DNA of 29,377 nucleotides from a virus: positions 1-29,377 of the IMG/VR virus record IMGVR_UViG_3300048831_000035, one strand, 5' to 3'. Each line of letters starts with the position of its first letter. Positions within the stretch are counted from its first letter, which is position 1. Of this stretch, positions 24,201 to 29,377 are shown one piece after another. A program made the translations under genes and the position numbers. The notes beneath the pieces were generated by a model. The model ran no database searches. It was not told the origin of the DNA and worked only from the letters and a program-made list of their open reading frames with translations.

Positions 24201-27200
24201 TGGAATAGTCGCCCAAAATGGGGTATTCTTTACGTATGGTGTCGCAAAATCCTTCCACGATGCAGACAAAGTCGACCTCCCCCGAAACAAAGCCGAGCTC
24301 GGTAAAGCAGGACGAGGCAAGGAATGGTTTGCTTCCCATATCGGAGTGGTCCCCCGAGAACGATCCGATAGTTGGCTTAGAGATGCTGAGTTACGACGGG
24401 ATCGTGCTCTGGCGCAAAGGCGAACAGGTCTTACCGGGCGAGGTAGCGCAAAGGATGAAGGAAGCCTATCGCGCGACCCACTCCGAGAAGTAGCAGAGAC
24501 CGAAGGTTTCCCCCTCGCAGACCTCGGACCCGGGAAAGTAAAGCTCCCGCAAGGCGACCGAGGCTCGATCAGCTTCGCCCTGCCTGGTAGCACGACACCC
24601 CGTGAATTCCGGATCAGTCTTTTCGCGACCGCGAACCAGTCGACCCTCACCCACGAGCTCTCCCATTTCTTCGCCGAGGTCCTCGGCGACGTCGCCTCGA
24701 CTGAGACAGCCTCGCCCGACCTGATCGCAGACTACGACGCCCTACTCAAATGGATGGGCCACGCCTCCCACGAGGAGCGCACGGCCGCGACCCGCGAGCG
24801 GGTGCAGCTCGCCGCCCTCGTCGAGAAGACCCCCGAGCAGGCCGCGCGGCTCAAAGAGCTCGCTTCCCGTGAGGAGCGCTTCGCCTTCGCCTGGGAGCAG
24901 TACCTCGCCGAGGGCAAGGAGCCCGCGGAGCCGGGGCTCGCCGGGGTGTTCGCGCTCTTCTCCCGCTGGATGGTCAAGATCTACAAGGGGTTGCAGTCCA
25001 TCGCCCCGGCCATGCGCGGGGTGGAGGGCGTCAAGGAGTCCTACCGCAAGGAATACGGGCGCGAGATCGAGCTCTCGGACGACGTCCGGGCGATCTTCCA
25101 CCGCCTGCTCACCGCCGAGGACCGGGCCGAGGAGGCCCGCAAGGAGGCCGGACAAGACGCCTGGCAGTGGCTCCGGGAGCGCCTCTCCCCCGAAGAGCAA
25201 GCCGAGTACGATCGCGTGGTGACCGACCACCAGGACGAGGCCCGGCGCCAGCTCGTCGCTCGACTGGCCGCCGACAAGAGCGGCGCCGCCTCCATGTTCC
25301 TTGACGAAGAGCGGTCTCGACTCAGAGGTGAAGCCGAGGCCGAGCTCGCCGACAAGGCACCTTGGCGGGCTCTCCGTCTCCTCTCCGCCGGAGAGATGCG
25401 CCTCGCGGACGGCTCGGTGGTCTCTTCGGCGGCGCTCCCGGAGCCCTTTCGCCTGGCCGATGGCCGGGCCCTCAAGATCGACTGGGCCGCCGCGAAGAAG
25501 GTGCTCGGCCTGGCCGCGATCGAGCGCCTGCCCGAGGGGATCTTCACCTCCCGGGGCGGCGCGCACCCGGAGGAGGTGGCCTCCCTGCTTGGCTACGCCT
25601 CGGCTCACGCCATGGCCGAGGACCTCGCCAAGGCCAACAAGGCCGCGGTGGAGGCCGCGGCGCCGCTCTCCGTGGAGGACCCGGCTCGCCTGCCACGCAC
25701 CATCAAAGACCCTTACGGCGCCTACCTCGAGGCCGAGGTCTCCCGCCGGCTCACCGAGCTCTTCGGGCCGTCTCTCATCGACGATCCAGGGCGCCTGGGC
25801 GAGGAGGCCCTCTCGGCCGTGCACACGACGAAGGCCGCCCGGAAGCTCCTGCTCGAGCTCCGACACCTCACCCGGTTGATGGACCCCTCCCAGTCCCCCC
25901 GGATGCGCCAGGTGGACCTGGCCAAGCTCAAGGAGCACGCGGAGCGCCTGATCGACGAGCGGAAGATCCGGGACCTCCAGCCGAATTCCTTCCTCCGGTC
26001 GGAGCGCGCCCAGGCGCGGAAGGCGCTCGAGCTCGCCGCCGACGGGGACCTCCAGGGCGCCTACGACGCGAAGGAACTCCAACTCCTCAATCAGCTCCTC
26101 TTCGATTCGGCGAGAAAGAAGCTCGAGCGCGCGGAGAAACTGGCGGCGCGCCTCGGGAAGACCGGGGAGGAGGCCTGGCGCAAGGCCTTGGGCAAGGCCT
26201 CGCCCACCTACCGGGACGTCCACGACTCCTTGCTCGAGGCCCTCGGCCTCAAGGAGCCGGAGCGGGGCGAGCCGCAACCGCGTCAAGGAATTGACGCCCT
26301 CCTCGTGAAGATGCTCCAGGACGCTTCCGGAGCGTCCGTGGAGCGCGTGGCCGACCCCCGGACCGGCGCCGAGCTGGAGCGCCTCGTCGCGGACAACTGG
26401 GACTCCGAGCTCGTCCGGGACATCCTCTCCAGGCCCCGAGACCACAAGGAGCTCACCCCCGCCGAGCTCGAGGAGGTCCAGGCCGCGGTCAAGAACATCC
26501 GGAAGATGGCGAACGCGGACAATGAGGTCACCATCGCCGGCAAGCGTGCCGAGCGGACCGCCCTCCTCGAGGAGGCCGCGCGGGAGGCCGCCGCGAACCT
26601 GCCCGAGCAACCCGCCATCCCCCGGGACGAGCTCGCCGGCGGGGCCGGGAAGAAGGCCCTGCGCGACCTGCGCCTCAAGGTGCAATCGTGGGACGCGAAC
26701 CTCCTCACCATGGAGACCATGGTCGACATGCTCTCGGGAGGGAAAAAGGACACCGTCTTCCGTCGGCTCCTCGTGGACGGCTACCAGGAGGCCCGCAGGA
26801 AGAAGGAGGAGCTCTCCTCTCGATACCTCACGCGGATCACCGACCTCTGGGAGAAGCTCCCCAAGGCCATGCGGGCTCGGCGCTACGAGACGGTGGACCT
26901 GTCCGGAGAGCTCCCGATCCCGGACTCCATCGAGACCCTGGGCGAGGGGCCCTCGACCCGCACGCAGCTCTGGATGATCGCCCTCAACATGGGGAACCGC
27001 GGGAACAAGCAACGCTTGCTCGATGGCTACCAGTGGACCGAGGACCAGGTCATGCGGGTGCTCAAGCGGGAGCTCTCGGCCGAGGAGTGGAAGTGGGTGC
27101 AAGGCGTGTGGGACTCGCTCGAGGACCTCTACCCCGAGATCGCCCGCGTGCACGAGGAGGCCACGGGGCTCAAGCCTGGCAAGGTGCTGGCCACGCCCGT

Positions 27201-28761
27201 TGTCGGGACCGCGGCCGGGGACCTCAGAGGAGGCTACTTCCCCGCGCGCTACGACCCCCGGATCCCCTCGCTCGGCTTCCAACAGACGGAGAGCCAGATC
27301 GCGGGGCTCTTCGCCCCGGGCTACCGCCGGCCGGTGGTTCAGCATAGCCATTCCAAGAAGAGGGCCGTGAAATTCACGGACGTGGTCTCCTTGGACTGGT
27401 CCGTCCTCCCCTCGCACGTCGCGCAGGTCCTCCACGACATCTCCTTCCGGGAGTACGTGCGGAACACGGCGACGATCCTCCTAGACAAGCGATGGCAATT
27501 CCTCGCCCAGCGCTACCTCGGCGAGGAGCGCGCGAAGCAATTCGTTCCCTGGCTCCAGGCCGTGGCGAACGCGCAGGCGGACGCGGTCCCCGCGCACCTG
27601 GCGAAGGCCTCGAGCCTCTTGAGCTGGATGAAGAACCGCGCCGCGGCGCAGGCAATCGGGCACTCCATTGGCGTGGCCCTCGGCGACCTCTCGAACCCCT
27701 TGCTGGCCGCCGCCTCGGGCGAGGTCCGCCCGCGCTATCTCGCCCTCGCCACCGCGAAGATGGCCTCGGACTTCAGGGGCGCGCGGAAGATGGCGCTCGA
27801 GGCCTCCCCCGAGCTGCGCCACCGGGCGAGTGACTACGCGCAGAAGCTCCGGCTCCAGCTCGGGCTCATGGGAGGCTCTCCGGGCCTCGAGAACCCCACC
27901 CTCCGGGCCGTCCGGGAGAGCGCTTACTTTTTCATGGAGCAGACGGACAAGCTCACGGCCACGCCGATCTGGCTCGCCAAATATCACCAGGCCCTCGGCG
28001 AGGGCCGCGCGGACGCGGACGCCGTGAAAGACGCGGACGCCACGGTCCGCAAGCTCTTCCCCGCGCAGGCGGACCCGGAGAAGGCCGCGTGGCTGCGGGA
28101 TCACCGGGGCATGGCCTCCTTGCTCATGTTCTACGGGTTCATGAACAAGGTCTACAACCTTAACCGCTTGTACGTCCACGACGTATACAAGGAGTGGAAC
28201 GACGAGGCCGCGACCCCCGTCTCGAAGGCCACCGCGGTAGCGAAGGCCACGGGAAAGCTCCTCGCCACGGCCATGGTCGTGGGCGCCGCCTCGGAGTTTT
28301 TGAGCGGTCGAGGCAAAGAGGATGACGAGACCTGGGAGGAGTGGCTCGCCCGCAAGACCCTGGTCTCTCCTCTCTCCACCGTGCCCTTCGTGGGCCAGGC
28401 CGTCGAGGGAGTCTTCTTGCGGAAGCAGATCTCGATCAGAAACGCCCCTGCCCTCTCCCTCATGCAGAGCGCGGCGCAGTCCGTCCAGCGGCTTCTCAAG
28501 GCCGCGGAGGCGGGGGACGCCGACGCCGCGAAGACCGCCTGGGACACGGTCGAGCTCCTCGGCCTCGCCGCCGGCATCCCCACCCGCCAGCCAAGGAAGA
28601 CCCTCGAGTATCTCGGTGGCGTCGCCTCCGGCGCGGAGAGCCCCCGCGGGCCCGGGGACGTGGTCGGCGGGGTGATCTACGGCAAGCGCAAGGCGAACCC
28701 CGCAAACCTCGGGACCGTATCGCAGGACCTCATTGACCGCGTGACTGGAGCCTCTCCATGA
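21295..28761 (+). CDS. giant ejection protein (gp16 position) with GGDEF-like and zincin domains
   Basis: This 2488-residue protein fills the T7 gp16 slot, the inner-membrane part of the DNA-ejection machine, but is much longer and of the phage polyvalent-protein kind. I see no gp16-type transglycosylase. Residues 1-620 are helical, with a Gly/Ala-rich membrane-like stretch at about 220-270. Residues about 865-1020 form a GGDEF-like domain: D891 in ASFDLRAF, GH at 903-904, D908, SGDEY at 932-936, and a closing TYGVAK...NKAELGKAGR. Residues about 1085-1260 form a zincin: HELSH at 1120-1124, then ERFAFAWEQYL giving a likely third ligand. The rest is mainly long helices, with a conserved-looking end holding a hydrophobic helix at about 2320-2340 (KLLATAMVVGAASEFL). 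Codons around 620-1066 are lower in G+C than the rest. Confidence 0.82.
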   Translation: MSTDWDALADEALELESGVGSVETLPPLAPVASPAKPPAPAAPSPWDALADQAIAADEAAQEQEVGQLRWLEKNNVRDPEQAGELLRYSAAARLPIDQVALDLPAVKRNIDAQQTDWDRVYRENPVVAQFARQPGIMPLVKDDWANLPWFEWGMKMPFRVALDATKALETTARQIGEYEGWGSEENRQRIRELEVSQAKDYGANSFFAKAWIGLPKMAPFILGDLAARVAGGAAGALAGPGGLVAGQYSGSALFNYYQSIGPLYWQLIQIPGMTEDKARWLARGASTVTAGLMAGFFQKASSAIPGVKSALEKAGALTVQKALTSATVPAALGQGLKQWGKHEAVGASLMAAQSAINQAALELGKAPGPWSESYGFEADPGEVFRAGLEGLKTGATDMLLFSASGPGKAFLKELGRIHNSEVNYSRVLALSDAAQASTAMQRFPQGVRELMAELKQTEGAVQDIHFDRERFNAHCEKLGLDPGEVWAGLLGDEGKAYQEATETGAETLTVPVELALEKMARSEAFRDFFRTEGRIEADGMTGRELAELHQKMDEAAKVPVEKLEEPSRKVYDDVFQKAREAGRGKAESDANAKITVAWFDSLAKRLTEPTDPWELYSRFVLRIGRGDHTEAGALAQKEAAPGNRAMDQAYATAEASYLNYPEAERKGLQSRDYFIDPTTELLGEQALRDLPADPNRPMVGILTFPFKKPINDIGGHESLDALFADVGRVLHSIDPDIAKVGGEFVVPRLKDEATLKEMISTAKKALAAELPPEVLAEFDLTGVAVNREKDHRATVYAAQDALKEHIEKRRTTPDEAGKLWPGREQRPGFDAAAVEFKGKKGRAAIPDELRALHAGLDEKQAARKIFLKPNGCLTMAGWERQPEMPVYASFDLRAFGETDKSLGHVAADEINESFGALAVEIGGDKFVIANPSGDEYRVGGQNEAELRAFLDVLGEEAIKIERAYRTKSGGIVAQNGVFFTYGVAKSFHDADKVDLPRNKAELGKAGRGKEWFASHIGVVPRERSDSWLRDAELRRDRALAQRRTGLTGRGSAKDEGSLSRDPLREVAETEGFPLADLGPGKVKLPQGDRGSISFALPGSTTPREFRISLFATANQSTLTHELSHFFAEVLGDVASTETASPDLIADYDALLKWMGHASHEERTAATRERVQLAALVEKTPEQAARLKELASREERFAFAWEQYLAEGKEPAEPGLAGVFALFSRWMVKIYKGLQSIAPAMRGVEGVKESYRKEYGREIELSDDVRAIFHRLLTAEDRAEEARKEAGQDAWQWLRERLSPEEQAEYDRVVTDHQDEARRQLVARLAADKSGAASMFLDEERSRLRGEAEAELADKAPWRALRLLSAGEMRLADGSVVSSAALPEPFRLADGRALKIDWAAAKKVLGLAAIERLPEGIFTSRGGAHPEEVASLLGYASAHAMAEDLAKANKAAVEAAAPLSVEDPARLPRTIKDPYGAYLEAEVSRRLTELFGPSLIDDPGRLGEEALSAVHTTKAARKLLLELRHLTRLMDPSQSPRMRQVDLAKLKEHAERLIDERKIRDLQPNSFLRSERAQARKALELAADGDLQGAYDAKELQLLNQLLFDSARKKLERAEKLAARLGKTGEEAWRKALGKASPTYRDVHDSLLEALGLKEPERGEPQPRQGIDALLVKMLQDASGASVERVADPRTGAELERLVADNWDSELVRDILSRPRDHKELTPAELEEVQAAVKNIRKMANADNEVTIAGKRAERTALLEEAAREAAANLPEQPAIPRDELAGGAGKKALRDLRLKVQSWDANLLTMETMVDMLSGGKKDTVFRRLLVDGYQEARRKKEELSSRYLTRITDLWEKLPKAMRARRYETVDLSGELPIPDSIETLGEGPSTRTQLWMIALNMGNRGNKQRLLDGYQWTEDQVMRVLKRELSAEEWKWVQGVWDSLEDLYPEIARVHEEATGLKPGKVLATPVVGTAAGDLRGGYFPARYDPRIPSLGFQQTESQIAGLFAPGYRRPVVQHSHSKKRAVKFTDVVSLDWSVLPSHVAQVLHDISFREYVRNTATILLDKRWQFLAQRYLGEERAKQFVPWLQAVANAQADAVPAHLAKASSLLSWMKNRAAAQAIGHSIGVALGDLSNPLLAAASGEVRPRYLALATAKMASDFRGARKMALEASPELRHRASDYAQKLRLQLGLMGGSPGLENPTLRAVRESAYFFMEQTDKLTATPIWLAKYHQALGEGRADADAVKDADATVRKLFPAQADPEKAAWLRDHRGMASLLMFYGFMNKVYNLNRLYVHDVYKEWNDEAATPVSKATAVAKATGKLLATAMVVGAASEFLSGRGKEDDETWEEWLARKTLVSPLSTVPFVGQAVEGVFLRKQISIRNAPALSLMQSAAQSVQRLLKAAEAGDADAAKTAWDTVELLGLAAGIPTRQPRKTLEYLGGVASGAESPRGPGDVVGGVIYGKRKANPANLGTVSQDLIDRVTGASP
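24218..24493 (+). CDS. possible overlapping or fossil reading frame inside the giant gene
   Basis: In the +1 frame relative to the giant gene, a 91-codon frame runs to TAG 24491-24493. Its last 44 codons (24359-24490) have G or C at 32 of 44 third positions, against 16 of 45 in the giant gene's own frame over the same DNA; the giant gene shows 17 of 20 at 24841-24900. The +1 product there looks protein-like (VGLEMLSYDGIVLWRKGEQV), while the main-frame product is Arg/Ser-rich. The first half of this frame looks less real, and no good ribosome-binding site precedes ATG 24218. A frame switch at the CCCCC run (24351-24355) is an alternative to an independent gene. Confidence 0.3.
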   Translation: MGYSLRMVSQNPSTMQTKSTSPETKPSSVKQDEARNGLLPISEWSPENDPIVGLEMLSYDGIVLWRKGEQVLPGEVAQRMKEAYRATHSEK

Positions 28762-29377
28762 CCCTTGAATCGACCACTCGATCAATCGACTACACCAGCG
28801 GGACAGAGCTCTCCGTCACCTTCCCGTTCTTCGAGGATACGGACCTTGTGGTCACGGACGACGACAACGCCGGCACCGTGACCACGCTCTCCATGGGGGA
28901 GGAGGCGGACTACGTGGTCTACGGAGCCGGCAACCCCCTCGGCGGGGCGGTTACGCTCGCCTCGGCCATCACCGAGGGCCACACGGTGACGGTCTCCAGG
29001 ACCGTGCCCCTGACCCAGGAGACCGACTTCCGCAACTCAGGGAGGTTGCTCCCGAGCACAATCGAGGACGCGCTCGACAAGACCACGATGGCGCTCCAGC
29101 AGCTCGATAGTGGCGTGGTCACGGCCGAAGCGGAGCTCGCCTCGATATCAGGGACCGTAGCTTCGTTGACGGCCGCCGTCGAGGTGCTGACCTCCGGCTT
29201 CGGGTCGAGTCTCGAGGAGCTGATTGCCGAGGCCGTGGCCGCATACATGGAGGAGCACCCCGCCGGCTCGGGCTCGTGCCGAACGGTCTGGTTTCTGGAT
29301 TACTGGGACGGCGACCTGACGGGGACGGCGGACGCCACCTCCGCCGTGCAGGAAGCAGTGGTCGCCGCCAAAGTCCT
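28758..29377 (+). CDS. tail fibre or tailspike, N-terminal part (cut by right edge)
   Basis: The gene starts with an ATGA overlap and is open to the window end (206 residues visible). Residues 1-95 match the T7-type fibre adaptor that docks to the nozzle: RSIDYTSGTELSVTFPFFED, LSMGEEADYVVYG, GGAVTLASAITEGHTVTVSR, then QETDFRNSGRLLPSTIEDALD. Next come helices able to form a trimeric coiled coil (MALQQLDSGVVTAEAELASI and onward to about 175). The last visible segment (DGDLTGTADATSAVQEAVVA) resembles the start of a pectate-lyase-like beta helix (GDG..DDT.AIQ.A), suggesting an enzymatic tailspike. The receptor-binding end is not in view. Confidence 0.8.
   Translation, partial: MTLESTTRSIDYTSGTELSVTFPFFEDTDLVVTDDDNAGTVTTLSMGEEADYVVYGAGNPLGGAVTLASAITEGHTVTVSRTVPLTQETDFRNSGRLLPSTIEDALDKTTMALQQLDSGVVTAEAELASISGTVASLTAAVEVLTSGFGSSLEELIAEAVAAYMEEHPAGSGSCRTVWFLDYWDGDLTGTADATSAVQEAVVAAKV

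Noticed and set aside
24742-27435. Minus-strand open frame of 897 codons opposite the giant ejection gene
   Set aside because: It is the mirror of a G/C-third-position coding frame; product is Gly/Leu/Glu/Arg monotone with no motif.

Overview
The window is a GC-rich (roughly two-thirds G+C by eye) stretch of a tailed phage or prophage with podovirus-type virion genes. It reads as a temperate phage: two small XRE-family regulators face away from each other like cI and cro. To their left lies a leftward RecT-type recombinase. To their right lies a rightward lambda-like replication pair (initiator plus DnaC-type loader). No integrase, attachment site, tRNA, rRNA, CRISPR array or insertion sequence is visible. 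The host cannot be named from this sequence; the G+C content and frequent GTG starts only suggest a high-GC bacterium.

Layout. 1-2022: leftward recombination gene and repressor, a divergent control region, and a rightward Cro-like gene. 2097-4302: initiator gene carrying an array of palindromic GGAGAATCTCC repeats (a candidate origin), helicase loader, and a small zinc-ribbon protein. 4356-5665: a leftward toxin-antitoxin-like operon with one DUF4258-type toxin, two tandem MqsA/YgiT-like antitoxins, a 17-bp palindromic operator candidate and a minus-strand terminator. 5715-6836: a chain of small rightward genes with ATGA overlaps, including two one-helix membrane peptides and a RusA-type resolvase. 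6833-7114: a leftward zinc-finger/ribbon-helix-helix regulator just before the late genes.

7286-29377: one long rightward late operon. Packaging: small and large terminase, a repeat-bearing protein, portal. Head: Bbp19-like protein, scaffold, major capsid protein, cement protein. Tail: gp11-like tube/adaptor and a nozzle protein with three repeats. Ejection proteins in T7 order: gp13-, gp14- and gp15-like, then a 2488-residue giant in the gp16 position. The start of a tail fibre or tailspike gene runs off the right end. Most junctions overlap or nearly so, which points to translational coupling.

The most unusual element is the giant ejection protein. It contains a HELSH zincin-type peptidase module. 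Just before that is a lower-GC segment with a convincing GGDEF-like nucleotidyl-cyclase fold signature (D891, G903-H904, D908, SGDEY 932-936 with canonical spacing). At the right edge of that segment, third-position G+C switches to the +1 frame for about 44 codons, after a CCCCC run. This suggests a frame fusion, an overlapping gene, or a programmed frameshift. The candidate origin inside the initiator gene and the one-toxin/two-antitoxin operon are the next most interesting features.
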